Source: Podarcis raffonei
Lineage: Eukaryota; Chordata; Lepidosauria; Squamata; Lacertidae
NCBI RefSeq assembly: GCF_027172205.1
Contig: NC_070606.1
Span: forward strand, 102,090,534-102,154,533
Direction of reading: 5' to 3'
Length of the DNA: 64,000 bases
Shown here piece after piece: positions 34,051 through 46,079 of this stretch (positions are counted from its first letter, which is position 1; each line of letters starts with the position of its first letter). The notes beneath the pieces were generated by a model. It did not search any database, had not been told where the DNA came from, and worked only from the letters and a program-made list of their open reading frames with translations. A program made the position numbers and the translations under genes.

Positions 34051-35160
34051 TAGTCCCAGCCCCCGACTGCCCAGGAAACCTCTGTGTTCCAGAGCGGGAG
34101 CAGAGCTTCGGTAGAATCCCCAGCTGTGCCGGCAGGAAAGCCAAAGACCACAAGTGCCCTGAGAGCCAGGATCGGACAGCCTCGCCAAGCCAAGCAGCTG
34201 GACCTGCAGGCCGGGGCTCGGAATCTCACAGACAGCTGCTTCACCCATTCTTGGATTGCCATCATTTTGCCCAGCAGAGAACCCCAAGTCCAATGGGATC
34301 TGCCACACGCATAGGGATCACAATGCTTTGGGATCGCCTTGTGGTTGTTAGAGCAATGCCGGGGGTGCGGGGGTGCTTGGTGTTGCTGAAAGCCCCCAAG
34401 AGCCAAATGCCTGACAGCCTGAAACACCAAATCTGAAGCCACCTCTGCCAATTCAGGCAGACTCCTAACTTGGCAGCGGCATGGGCAATACATTGACAGA
34501 GACGCAAAGGAGATTGGCATTACAATAGCCTCTTCCAGGAAAAATGGCTTCCTGGTCAGGGAGTCTAGGTGGAAGATGCTGTCCCAAGAATCCAGCTTGC
34601 CTGGTCCAGCCAGATCTTGTCAGTGCAAGACAAGTCAGCAACCTCCTCCATGTCCTCAACAGCTGCTGTTCGACCATGCACAGGACTGGCATTTAACAGC
34701 AGTACTTCAATGCTCACGGGTACGTTCATGTGGCAACGAGGTCTTTAAAATGGAGAGAAGCTAAAGGGGGGGAGGACTGTATTACAGGTCTGAGAACTTT
34801 CTTGGCCTGCCCACCAAATCATCATGGCCAGGGCTGGCAATTGGAGTACCTTCTTCCCTTCCCTGATTATCCCTTCTGATTTTAAATATGCCTAATGGCT
34901 ATATTGTATCTGCTATAGTGGAGCAATATAACACAGACAGGACTACAGAGCAGCAAGCACTGGGTTAGAGCAAAAGAAAGTGACTGCGCTGTGCTGCCTC
35001 ATCCTTCCACTTGCAGGGATCCTCACCTCAACTGTCAGTCCTCTGGCCCCAACACTGTCTCCACCAGGGGATAGTCCACTGCTCAGCTCTCATCTGGTCA
35101 CCTTCTTTCCTCTTTCCAGGGGGGTTCACAATCGGTGCCCAGGTTCTCAGGTAAAAAAAA
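34051..35160. other. Non-coding region, no feature recognised
   Basis: The sequence after the CpG island returns to ordinary composition. It would lie in PIGZ intron 1 if the CpG-island exon is real. No gene, tRNA or clear repeat was recognised. Confidence 0.4.
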
Positions 35161-35164
35161 TGCC

Positions 35165-35935
35165 CAGAGGTTGGAAGAAATGTCTAGAGTTGGAAGGAAT
35201 GCCAAGGATCATTTAACCCCCCCCCTGAAATGCAGGAATCTCAAAGCAGCCAGGACAGATGGGCGCTCAGTCTCTGCTTTCAAACCTCCAAGGAAGGAGA
35301 GTCCACCACCTTTCGAAGGAGTCTGTTCCACTGTCAAACAGCTCTTACTGTCAGAAAGTTCTTCCTGATGTTGAGTCGGAATCTCCTTTCTTGTAACTTG
35401 AAACCATTGGTTTGACCCCTACCCTCTGGACCAGGAGAAAACAAACTTGTTCCATCTTCCATGTGACACCCTTTAGATATTTGAAGGTGGCTAGCATTTC
35501 TCTTAGTCTCCCTTTCTCCAGGCTAAACATATCCAGTTCCCCTAACCATTTCTCATATGGCTTGGTTTCCAGACCCTTGACCATCTTGGTTGCCCTCATC
35601 TGCACACATTCCAGCTTGTCAATATCCTCCTTAAATTGTGGCACCCAGAACCAGACACAAGACTTCAGGTGTGGTCTGAGCAAGGCAGAATAGAGCAGTA
35701 CTTCCCCCAATCTGGATACTACTGTTGATGCAGCCTAGAATAGCATTATCTCCCCCCCCCTTTTTTTTTGCTGCTGCAGCTGCATCACATTATTGACTCA
35801 TGCTAAACTTGTGGTCTGCTAAGATCCCTAGATCCTTTTCACATGTACTACTGGCAACCCAGGTGTCCCCCATTTTATATTTGTGCAGCTGGTTATTTCT
35901 GCCTAAGTTTAGAACTTTACATGCGTCCCAGTGAC
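35165..35935 (-). mobile_element. CR1 LINE 3' end, old copy
   Basis: It has a diverged tail (CTAGAGTTGGAAGGAATGCC) and a minus-strand reverse-transcriptase C-terminus ([20 protein letters not shown], then [20 protein letters not shown]). A run of nine C then nine T near 35751-35769 interrupts it. It is 5'-truncated and clearly older than the copies at 21.6 and 63.5 kb. Confidence 0.85.
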
Positions 35936-37795
35936 CAAAGTAACATGGATGTGTGGGTCCCCTTAGGCAGCCTCCAGAAGAGTAGAACTTCCAGTGAGAT
36001 ATATTATAATGTGACCCCAACCCCCTCCAACGGTTGGCTGCCCTGCTTGAAGGTTGAACCTGGAGTCCATTGATGCCTCCCCACCATCTGAACAGGCAGT
36101 GGTCCAATAGTTTAAAAGTTTTATTCAGCTGTAGGTGTAACAGGATTAATAGAGTAACATACACAAAAGAATAAAGCATTCGGAGTGTCTCCTGGGTCTA
36201 AACCCAGGTGCTTTGTTAATGTATTTATTTATTTATTTAGAGAATTTGAAGAACAGATTATAAATGTTCTCAGAGCAGCTTACATAAAATCGCAGAAGAT
36301 GCTCCCCACTCAGGCTTACAATGGAAGAAAAACAACACACAAAGGGACAAGGAGGAAAGAGGAAAATCAGAACTGGGGCACCAATTTCTATTGGCCAGTG
36401 GCACAGCTCAGAGGCAGTAAGTGCCTAATGGCACTGGACCACCAGCCAAGTGGATGCAAGGAGCCTTGTGTTTCCCACGTCTCCCATGAAGACTGTTTGC
36501 TGGAATGGCTGCCCCCAAGTGACAATGGAGGGAGAAGAGGTCTGATGAGATGGTCCTGTCACAGCAGATGGATGGAGTGATCTCTTGCACCTCTTCTATG
36601 CTCCCTTGGTTATCCCACGCTGTTCCACCACACGCTCCTGTACTTCCACAACTCCTTCCTCCAGCTTCTCTTCCTTTCTGCTCCACCTTTGCCTTCCCCC
36701 CTATCTTCTTCCAACACAGGGTGTGTTTTTGTGATTGGCTCCTGGCTCTTTGCTTCCCAGTGGTGACTCACTCAGTTCCTTGCCTTGCTGTTCCAGACCA
36801 GATAAGGAAATCTAATCTTTTGATGCAGTACCACATCTTGCACCCAGAGATTCTTCATTGAGAACTGTCCTTATGAAAATCCCTTCATCCATCAGCTTCC
36901 TTTGTAAAACCCTCCCCCAGACATCTCTGTGGGTCTGGCTTCATTCCCTCCTGCTCTGCCCCAGAAGAACTCTATCCAGGAGTTTGTGTTAGGCTGTGGA
37001 TACACCAGAGTGATAACATGCACATGGGTCACACAGATCCCATGTTTTCCATGTGGGCTTCTGTTCACATTTGTTGACATGAGCACTTTCACTTGAACTC
37101 CTCAATGTTTCCCAGCACACTAGTAGGTTGTGCTTGCCTGGAGGCTATTGTCCCCTCACTCAGGACTTCCCACACTCCCTGAGTGCCAGAAATCTGAGGT
37201 CCATTGTGGGCACACATGGAGGTATTTGTTTGCCTTTGTACATGGCCAATTTCTTTTAAAAAATAGATGTGAGTTTTCTGACAGAACAGTGTGTTGAACA
37301 TATTTTCTGTGAAAAGTGTGGGTTCCAGCCCACTCTCCCTGAGCTTTGTTGAGAGGGCATTTGACTACCTGTGCTGGCAGTCATTTTTAAAACTTTATTT
37401 TGGAAATACAAAGTTTTCCAATATGCACAAAACAGTAGACTGGTTTTTTTAAGGGTGTGTCATGACTGCTGCCACCAGCAACTCACCTAAAGCATCTCAC
37501 CAACAGAAAGAGGGGGTGTGGGGACAAATGGCACCTAGCAAACCATCACATCACAGGGGTAAAAATACATGCCCACACAATGCACTTCAATATGCTCACC
37601 ATTTGGTAACATTTGGTTTTATGTTAGATTTCCCCCACCTTACTGCAGTATCTATGGATCAGGGAAATCTCAATTAAATGACAGTTGGATGCAGGTACCA
37701 CCAAGGCAGAAGACATGTATGTGTGGGATGCACCATACCCACTGAAAGATGCTGGATGTATAAAGCCTTCATCATAGACCAATAAACTCTTAAAA
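35936..37795. other. Non-coding region, low information
   Basis: It contains a short LINE/SINE tail piece with ATTT units near 36215-36290. Otherwise there is no ORF, RNA gene or repeat that I can name. Confidence 0.35.
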
Positions 37796-38040
37796 TAGAA
37801 GAGTTGGAAAAGAGCCACAAATGTAATTGCAACTCCCTGCAATGCTGGAATCACAGCTGAAGAATCCCTGATAGATGGCCACCCAACCTCTGTTGAAAAA
37901 TCCTCAATGAAGGAGAGACCACCACCTTCCAAGGGAGTCCATTCCACTGTGCTCACTGTTAGAAAGTTCTTCACATGTTTAGTGGGACTCTTCCATTGGT
38001 TTGAGTCTTATGATAAGGAGCAGCAGGAAACAAGCTTGGT
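37796..38040 (-). mobile_element. CR1 3' fragment, antisense
   Basis: It carries typical CR1 wording (GGCCACCCAACCTCTG, then GGAGAGACCACCACCTTCCA, then GTTAGAAAGTTCTTC). It meets the sense CR1 piece starting at about 38044 almost directly, giving an inverted CR1 pair. Confidence 0.8.
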
Positions 38041-38708
38041 ACTAAAGGGTACTAAAGGAGCTTGCGAATGCAATCTCTGTCTAAAATCTTTGAGAATTCT
38101 TGGAGAATGGGTGAGGTCCCTGCAGGCTGGAGGAGGGCAAATGTCCCCATCTTCAAAAAGAGGAAGAAAGAAGAGCCAGGTAACTGCCACCCGGTGAGCT
38201 TGACATCGATACCAGAAAAGCTCGTAGAACAGATAATTCAACAGTAGGTCTGTGAGCACTTAGGAAAGGATGCTGTGATTACTAAGACCCAGCATGGTTT
38301 TTTTTAAAAAAAATGGTGCCAGATAAATCTCATTTTTAAAAAAATTGAGTTACAAGCTTGGTGGATCAGGGGAATGCTGTGGATATAGTGTATCTTGATT
38401 TCAGTAAGGTTTTTGACAAAGGCCACCATGGTATTCTTGAGGAGAAGCGGGTAAAGTGGGGGCTGGATGACGTAACTTTTAGGTAGATTGTAGCTAGTTG
38501 ACCAAGAGTGTTCATTAATGTGTTCATTAATGACTTTAACAGATTTGAGAGCTGGGTCCAAGCTAACAAAGTGAATTTCAATAGGGACAAATGTATGGTT
38601 CCACATTTAGGCAGGAAGAACCAGCTGCACAAATATAAAATGGGGGACACTGGGCTTACCAGTAATGCATGTGAATAGGATCTAGGGATATTAGTAGACC
38701 ACAAGCTT

Positions 38709-38938
38709 AACAGGGAACCAGACAGAGAGCTTTCTCAGTAGTGGCGCCCACCCTGTGGAATGCCCTCCCATCAGATGTCAAGAAATAAACCACTACCTGA
38801 CTTTTAGAAGACATCTGAAGGCAGCCCTGTTTAGGGAAGTTTTCCACGTTTGATGTTTTGTTGCTTTATTATTAATAATAATATTCTCTTGGGAGCCGCC
38901 AGAGAGGCGGGGTAGAAATAAATTATGATGATGATGAT
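38709..38938 (+). repeat. L2-like repeat inserted in CR1
   Basis: It begins 'AGGGAACCAGACAGAGAGC', passes 'GGAATGCCCTCCCATCAGATG' and 'GCAGCCCTGTTTAGGGAAG', and ends 'GGAGCCGCCAGAGAGGCGGG' followed by GAT units. CR1 coding sequence is interrupted at the DHKLN/MSQQC point and resumes at 38939. The same family occurs at 14.95 and 19.48 kb. Confidence 0.7.
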
Positions 38939-39003
38939 GAGTCAACAGTGTGATGCAGCAGCAAGAAAAGGTACTACTATTCTAGGCTGCATCAACAGAA
39001 GTA

Positions 39004-39391
39004 AAAAAAGGTAAAGGTAAAAGATCTTGGGATGATTAAATCCAGTCAAAGACGACTATGGGGCTGCGGCGCTCATCTTGCTTCAGGTCGAGAGAGCCAG
39101 TATTTGTCCACAGACAGCTTACCAAGCCATGTGGCGAGCATGACTAAACTGCATCTGGCACAACAGGACACTGTGATGGAAGTCAGAGCGCATGGAAATG
39201 CCGTTTACCTTCCCACTGCAGCAGTACTATTCATCTACTTGCTCTGGTGTGCTTTCGAACTGCTAGGTTGGCAGGAGCTAGGACAGAGCAATGGGAGCTC
39301 ACCCTGTTGCACGGATTTGAACCACCAATCTTCTGATTGGCAAGCCCAAGAGGCTCAGTGGTTTAGACCACAGCACCACCCATATTCCTAT
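39004..39391 (-). mobile_element. tRNA-derived SINE inserted in CR1
   Basis: Same family as the SINE at 15567-15939, also minus strand: tRNA head at the right end (GTTTAGACCACAGCACC in + reading), GGTAAAGGTAAA tail at the left. A 13-bp target-site duplication ATCAACAGAAGTA lies at 38991-39003 and 39392-39404, within the CR1 reading region. Confidence 0.88.
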
Positions 39392-40204
39392 ATCAACAGA
39401 AGTATAGTATCCAGAGTGAGGAAGTAAGTGGTCTGCCTTGTTCAGACCAAACCTGGAATCTCATGTCTGGTTCTGGGCTCCACAGTTTAAGGAGGATGTT
39501 GACAAGCTGGAGCATGTGCAGATGAGGACAACCAAGATGGTCAAGGGTCTGGAAACCAAGCCGTTTGAGAAATGGTTGAATATGTTAACAGGGTATGTTT
39601 GGCCTGGAAAAGATGGGAATGAGAGGAGATATAATAATATCTAATGGCTGTCACATGGAAGATGGAGCAAGCTTGATTTCTCCTACTCCAGAGGGGAGTA
39701 GTGGTACCAGTGACTTCAAGTTACAGGAAAGGAGATTCCAACTAAACAAGGGGAAGAAATTTCTGATAGTGAGAGCTGATCAACAGTGAAATGGGAGGTG
39801 GTGGACTTTCCTTTCTTGGAAGTTTTTAACCATCTGTCATGGATGCTTTAGTTGAATTTCCTGGGATGATCCTTGAATGATCCTTGGGAACCCTTCCAAC
39901 TCTACGATTTAATGATTTTAATTTTGAGTGCCCTTAGTTTTCCCTACAATTTATCAGTAAGAGATTTATCAGCTATATAATTCTACTATGTATGTGACTA
40001 TGAAGCTCCTCAGCTTGGCTCCACAGGTGAATGCATGAAATATATATGGGATATGTCAGGCACGTCCAACTTCCAAGAGACTGCAATCTACTCACAGTAA
40101 AAAACAACAACAACACCTGGCAGTGATCTACCCATTGTCATTGGAGGTTGGATCACCAATTGATGAAACAAAATACTAATATAAGCAGTTCTTCACATTC
40201 CTTA

Positions 40205-40590
40205 ACAACAGAAGAAAAGCAGGTCCTATAATTGGGACTTGATTTTGCTCCTAAGCCTCACTATAATGCTTTTTGCACCAGGGTAGATTTACATAAATTT
40301 GTGTGTAAGATTAAGTTACGTGACATGTTTGGTATCAGAGATCAACAGCAACAGCAATTTAGACCTACATCAACTTTTATCCCGCCCAGTTTTAATCCTT
40401 CCATCACTTTGTTTCATCAATTGGTGATCTGCGATTTGGATAAACTTGAAAAGAGGAGCCCTAGGACCCAGGACAATTTAACCAAGTCCCAACATGCCTG
40501 CCTTAATGACTTATCAAATGATACTAACATTATCATAAAGCCAGCTGATAAAGGAGGGGGAATTGTCATCATGAGCATACTTTGAAACAG
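40205..40590 (+). mobile_element. Penelope-like element fragment
   Basis: The + strand translation has 'LDFAPKP', 'VDLHKFVCKIKLRDMF' and 'NIIIKPADKGGGIVIM', the conserved stretch just before the reverse-transcriptase domain of Penelope-like elements (the IKPADKGG motif is diagnostic). The RT itself is missing; different LINE sequence follows from about 40640. Confidence 0.8.
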
Positions 40591-40639
40591 TATAGTGTCA
40601 TAAAAATATTGTCGATATATTATTAGCCAACGTGTTCCT

Positions 40640-41660
40640 TCTTCTTGTTCAGAGTGGTGCAAAGTAAGGCCATGATCACCTACAACTTTATCATATATGA
40701 AGAGACTGGCATGGCTTGCATTACTGAGACTTAGGTGAGTGAGCTGGGAGGGCTTGACCATACCCAGCTGTGACCATATGGGTACTTGGTACAGCACAAG
40801 GCTCGATGGGGGAGGGTTGAGGGGTGTGTGTGTAGCTATTGTGATAAAGCACCATCTCCTTTACCAAAAAGCCACTCTTGATTTTAGACAGGTTCAGAGA
40901 ATCTCCGCCTGGCATTGGTCCAAAGAGACAGACTGGGAATGCTGATGGTCTGCTGACCACCTTGTTGCCCAGCAGCTTCTCTGATGGAGCTGGCCAAGGT
41001 GATATCTGGGGTACTGATGGATGACTCTAGGATGATAGTTCTGGGTGACTTCAATATCCTTATGTTGGCTCCCACTAGGCCAGCTCATGCGACTCTCTCA
41101 AGTGGCCATTGGTCTACATCAAGGAGCTGTAGTCTTTGCCCAAAGTGATATGTGGAATGGACAAAGGATGGGCTGGGGTGAAATGCACTCCCTTTTCATA
41201 GTTGGATCATTGCCCAATAAAGCTTGGAATGCCAGTGTCAACTCCCTGCTGAAATGTTGGTGGGCCTGTTTAGATGGCCTGCCCTCAGAGGCTAATGGAA
41301 CTGATATGTTTTGGAAAGCTGTGATCCTGTCAAAGCCCCGGTCTCACTATGCAATGCGATGACACAATTACCCCCAAGTATCCTGTCCAGCTTAGTAAAA
41401 CTCAAGTGGCCCCTTGGCATCCTGGAGAACTCTGGACTATGAAACAAGCTGGACAAAGATTAGTGTGCAAATGATTCAAGTCGTGCTCTGAAGCCAACTG
41501 AACAAAGCACATAATCAGGTGTACCATGTGGTAGTGTGGGCTGCGAAGAAGGCTCAGTTTGCAGCTTGCATGGCATCCTCTAGGAGCCAACCAGCAGAGT
41601 TATTTCAGATGGTAAGGCCTCTTTTAAAGAAGCTGCTGCTTTTTTTGAGTTTTGGAGTAG
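40640..41660 (+). mobile_element. L2-clade LINE, endonuclease region, decayed
   Basis: Frames contain pieces of an APE-type endonuclease: 'ITET'-like wording (40.72 kb), 'VAIVIKHHLLYQK' (40.83 kb), a 'VLGDFNI'-like motif (41.04 kb) and an SDH-like end. A pre-RT stretch follows ('YHVVVWAAKKAQFAACMASS', 41.53 kb; 'QPAELFQMVRPLL', 41.59 kb). This order is typical of L2-type LINEs in squamates. No intact ORF. Confidence 0.65.
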
Positions 41661-42343
41661 CCCGGAGGCAACAAGAACCCTGAAGAAGGTCCTGGGGTGA
41701 CCAGGATGTTGAGGCGTCCTGTGGTGACCAAACAAGCTCCCAATGGGGCTGCTTGGTCCCACGAGGAGCCAGGTCGTCCCGGTGGTGGAGCCGTGGTTGC
41801 TGGGCTCTGACACAGTCCAGCAGCAGGCTGCCCCGTCTCAGGAGTGGTCAGTTTCCAAAATTTTAACCAAAGGAACAAAAGGATTAATTGTGAATTATTT
41901 AGCCTATTGGAACTATTTGTTGTATTGACTGGAAAACGAAAAGGGAGTCTACTCCAGAAATGGTTGCTGCCTTGCATGGGAATAAGCTGTTGGAAAACAT
42001 AAAGGTACAAATAAAAAGTCTGCCATCAGAAATAAAGGAAGGGGGTTGTCAAATTGAGAAGCTTAAGTGACTGATCTTTAAGATGCCCCCCCCCCCCGGT
42101 GATTTACTGTCTGTAGCCACTTCTTCTACATTTTAAAGGATATACGGTTATAACTTGCTTTTTTCTTCTTTGCTCTTGAGAGGGGAGGGAAGAGGAAAGA
42201 CTGTAAATTATTGTTGGACCTTTACTTTTTATCTTAAGGGGTGAGGCTTGAAAAAGGTATCAATATTTGTCTAACTAGGCATTATTTCTGTCACCAGCAA
42301 TGCTCAATCGGGTTTTGTGCTTTAAGTATTTTGTCCTTTTCAG
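41661..42343. other. PIGZ upstream intron end, no clear feature
   Basis: Unique-looking sequence with a C homopolymer at 42086-42097. It ends with the acceptor TTTTCAG at 42337-42343 that precedes the first coding exon of PIGZ. Confidence 0.4.
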
Positions 42344-42421
42344 GGCTGGCTTTTGACAACTAGGACTGCTGCTGTTTCCAGTGGACAACCTTCCAATCCA
42401 GGCAGGTCTGGTGAAACTGTG

Positions 42422-44606
42422 ATGGCTTCACCCAAAACCTTTTGGAGAGTTCTTTGCATGCTTAGAGTTGGCTGGTGTCTTCTTCCTCAGACTGGCTACC
42501 TGCACCCAGATGAGTTTTTCCAGTCTCCAGAGGTCATGGCAGGTAAAGTTGACATCTTATGTATGTGGTATGAAAAGGTTTTGTGTTTTTACAAAACCTA
42601 GTCTTTGTGATAGCTCCAGTGTGGACAGTGCTTTGTACCTGGTTTCAAAAAGGTCTTTGGGAGCAGGGGGGGTCGGTGACGAGTTAAATTCTAGGGCCCC
42701 CACCATATGGCAGGTGAGCTGCTTTCCATTTCCTCCATTGTTCCAAACAGGCCACATATAGGCAGCCTGGTTTATAAAGAGCAACAAGAGCAATTCTGAG
42801 GCTGCTGAATTATTGATCTTCTGCAGTTGGTTCTGCTTTTAATTAGATTCTTTCTTTGTTTTTATTTTAGTGAGTCAAAGACTTCAATTATTTTTAACTT
42901 TTCTAATCTTACATTGCAAGTCACTGGGGTGGGGGGCAGGTTTCTAGCTGACAGGGCTCCAGCTGCTAACTGTGTTAACCTTTCCCCACTCCTCCTCAGG
43001 CAGCATATTGGACTTAAAGGTTTATCACCCCTGGGAATTCCTCCCCAAGTCTCCTTGCAGGACTGTAGTGTTTCCCTTGATCACATCTGGAGCTGCTTTC
43101 TGGGCCATCAAAGCCCTTCAGCACCTGGGCCTCTCGACCAGCTGCATCACCAGCTACACCCTCCTCGTCTCACCCCGCCTTCTCCTCACCATCTTTTCAT
43201 TCATCCTTGACTACAGTGTTTACCAGCTGGCTCCTCTGTGGGGAGCGGATCCGTGGAACTCTCTGGCTCTGCTTGCTGGCTCCTACGTCACACTTGTGTT
43301 TTACACGAGGACTTTTGCTAACACTGTGGAAGGACTTCTCTTTGCCTTGCTGCTTCTACTAGTGTCTTCAAAAGCAGCCAGCAAAACCTCGGCCTCAGCC
43401 TATCGGTGGCAGAATCCTCTAAATCACAGACTTATTGGGATGATCATAGTTGCTGGATTTTTTAACAGGCCAACGTTTCTGGCATTTGCTTTGGTGCCGC
43501 TGTTGCATTGGGTATGTGCAGGTGCTACATGCCAGCAAAGCGTTAGAAGAACAATACACCATGTTCTTTGTCTTGCCCCAAGTGCCGCCTTCACTGCTGT
43601 TTTCTTCATAGCTGCTGACACCTGGTATTTCACTTCTCCCCTGTCAGGACTTAGCCTGCATAGCTTTTATGAGGCCAGCCCACTGAGCATCCTTGCCAGG
43701 CTGCGCCAGAGTGTCGTTGTGACCCCCTTGAACTTCCTCACCTATAACCTCAACCCTGATAACCTTGCACAACACGGGACTCACCCACATCTTACACATT
43801 TTGCAGTTAACGGGGTCCTGCTTTTTGGGATCCTTCATGTAGAAGCTGTTAGCAATGGCATCAAGCTCCTGAAAGTGCACGTCAGCCAATTTATGTGGTT
43901 GAAGGCCTTGAAGAGGAGCTCACATTCAGCCATCACATGCCCAGAAGGCAGGCTGGCACTGCTGGCTTTCTATTTTATCCCTCTGGCACTTCTTTCTTTA
44001 TTCAGCCATCAAGAACCTCGCTTCCTCATCCCTCTCATCTTGCCTCTGGTCCTTTTGGTCACGCAGCATAGACAGGCCCAGCAGTGGAAATCCATCAACC
44101 TTGTGTTCAATCTCTGTGGTGCCCTTTTCTTTGGCTGCTTCCACCAGGGAGGCATAGTCCCTTGCCTCTTCCACTTGGAGCAGCTCACCCATTCCCCAGA
44201 GTCCCTGAGCCATCGCACACACTACACACTACTCTTTGCTCGGACCTACATGCCTCCCAGGTTTCTGCTTAATGTTAACAAGAGCAACACGCTGGTGGAG
44301 CTTGTCGACATGGCTGGGGCCGAGAAAGGCTTCCTTTGCCAGATCCTGGGATCCATAGTGAATGGTCCTGCCTGTGTCAATAGAGAACTGGGCAAGGAAA
44401 TGACTTGCCAGGTGCTGGTTATCATCCCAGGCACCGTCAGAACCATAATAGAGCAATGTCCGTTACTGGTCAAGAAGGAGACAGTAATATTTCCACATCT
44501 GACGATGGAAGACCCACCACAAATGTCCTTTCTCCTTAGTGAAAAGTGGAGAAGCCAGTTAGGACTGCATATCCTGTATCTGGAGAGAAATAAAAAGAGC
44601 ATCTAG
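42422..44606 (+). CDS. PIGZ: GPI mannosyltransferase 4 (PIGZ/SMP3), complete coding region
   Basis: An ER membrane enzyme of the GT22 family that adds a fourth, side-branch mannose (alpha-1,2) from dolichol-phosphate-mannose to the GPI core. Two coding exons, 42422-42542 and 43000-44606, join in phase at a Gly codon; 575 aa (human about 579 from memory). The acceptor of the first lies at 42343, so 42344-42421 is 5' UTR. The start (GTGATGG) opens a first membrane segment. The luminal motif [14 protein letters not shown] contains the HPDE signature of GT22 enzymes, and further hydrophobic helices follow. Conserved blocks include '[20 protein letters not shown]', '[18 protein letters not shown]', '[20 protein letters not shown]', '[19 protein letters not shown]' and '[12 protein letters not shown]'. 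The ORF is unbroken. A decayed inverted copy of the first exon lies 10 kb upstream. No clear AATAAA was seen soon after the stop. Confidence 0.96.
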
Positions 44607-45009
44607 CATCAAGGTGAGCTAAGCAAAGAAGCTAAAGAACATTTGGCGCACAAACATGCAGTCCACAACAACCCTAGTTATTCTCAGCCCTATATAGACC
44701 AGGTGCATTTTGTAGCTCCCATTTGCTGGTAGAAATCTCCCAATACACCTCACCCACCAAACACTGTGTCACAGTCCTGTGTCCCCCCAAGCAACCCATT
44801 TCCTTTCTTCAACTTCCAAGTGCCCCAAATGCCATCCATCCCAGTTCCTGCTTCTCAGTTTCCAACATCTTCTGTTCTGTTCCAGCCAAAAATATAGCCA
44901 TCTTGTCTCATAGCTGTGTGTCCTAGGGCCTCCGTCTGCCTCTGCCTTCTAGGGACCCCAATACGCCACTGACCACAGGCACTTTGGCTATATGTGTGAC
45001 TTTTCTCTG

Positions 45010-45300
45010 AAATGCTACCAGGTCCATGTACAGGGCCAGCTAGAAAGACACATCTGTGGAGCTTCAATGCGTGGATGAGACATGGGTGTGGAGAGGAAAA
45101 GTCTGGATTAACTCTAGGCACCAGGGAACATTTTGGGACAAGCGGGATGGGCTTCACTTGAACCAGTGTGGAACCAGACTGTTGGCACTTAAAAGGTGGC
45201 AGAGCAATTTTTTGCAGGGAAAGCCAAAAGAAACTAAGGAGGATCTGGTTCGGAACATATCTCCCCCTCTCCTGTAATAAGGATGAAGGCGAGAAAAGAT
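45010..45300 (+). mobile_element. CR1 ORF1-like fragment
   Basis: The + strand reads 'WDKRDGLHLNQCGTRLLAL', the esterase-like DGLHL motif at the end of CR1/L2 ORF1, followed by a short lysine-rich stretch. Decayed CR1-like sequence seems to continue to about 45480. The bases from 44607 to 45009 are unassigned and may include the PIGZ 3' UTR. Confidence 0.55.
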
Positions 45301-45739
45301 CCATGATGATTTAAATAGGGGAGGGCTAGAATGAGGCATTTAGAGTGCAGGGACACTGATAGCAATTCAGAGAGGCCAAAGCTTCTTGGGCTAAAATGCT
45401 CGCGCCCAAGACATTTGGAGACGGACGTGGAAATATGTGTTTATATGCTAATGTGAGAAACCTCCAAGCCAAGATGGGCCAGCTGACATGTTTACAGACA
45501 CCCTGGTGGAAACAGCCTGGTGTAATGGCGAGAACCAGCTAGACCTGGTGGACTGCTCTAGAATTGGCATGGAGACAAAAACTGCTACCAAGATGAGCAG
45601 CAGCATCCACCAACACACACTCTGTTTCTGGGCATGATTCAAGAAACTGATTTTGTTTGGGGCTTTAAAAGTCTGAGGTGTATCAGAGGATCTTGAAGGG
45701 CTGCCTACCCCTCTAGGAAGCTGCCAGTTCACTGATATC

Positions 45740-46075
45740 ACCTTCAGAAACTCTGTTGCCACTTGAACCCGATACCTCTACCAGAGCCAATTGAGTGGGT
45801 GGCACCCGGGGACAAGGCCTTTCCTGGAGAGAAACCAGACTGTGGGACACTCTCGTCAGGAATATTTGCCTGGCACCTGTTCTTCTGACCTGAGTTTCAT
45901 GAGCACCATCATTTTCAAAAGCACCTCAATCTGTCATTATTGTTGTTTGCTTGTTTCTTTTTAAGAAATTGTTTTATAGTGTTGTTTATAAAAATGTGTT
46001 CTAAAATGGATTCTAAGCTGCCTTGAGAAAACTTTGTGCAAAGACCAGATAATAATTATAAATAATAATAAAAAT
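45740..46075 (+). repeat. L2-type LINE 3' end
   Basis: Typical order: 'GACTGTGGGACACTC' (end of ORF2), a T-rich segment, 'TTCTAAGCTGCCTTGAGAAAA' and AATAAT units. 5'-truncated and old. Confidence 0.5.
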
Positions 46076-46079
46076 TAAG

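Larger units (their letters stand above)
38044..39905 (+). mobile_element. CR1 LINE, sense, broken by two insertions
   Basis: Sense CR1 reverse-transcriptase sequence runs from 'ENSWRMGEVPAGWRRANVPI' (38.09 kb) through 'VDIVYLDFSKVFDKGHHGIL' (38.39 kb) and 'LDHKLN'-type wording (38.70 kb). It resumes after each insertion, through 'RPNLESHVWFWAPQFKEDVD' (39.45 kb), to the 3' end at about 39905. Inserts: an L2-like repeat at 38709-38938 and a tRNA-SINE at 39004-39391. Many frame breaks mark it as old. Confidence 0.85.

Noticed and set aside
32934-34308. Long overlapping ORFs on both strands in the 33-34 kb CpG island (up to 360 codons)
   Set aside because: They are arginine-, proline- and glycine-rich, differ by frame and show no domain; GC-rich DNA rarely has stop codons. 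Treated as promoter sequence.
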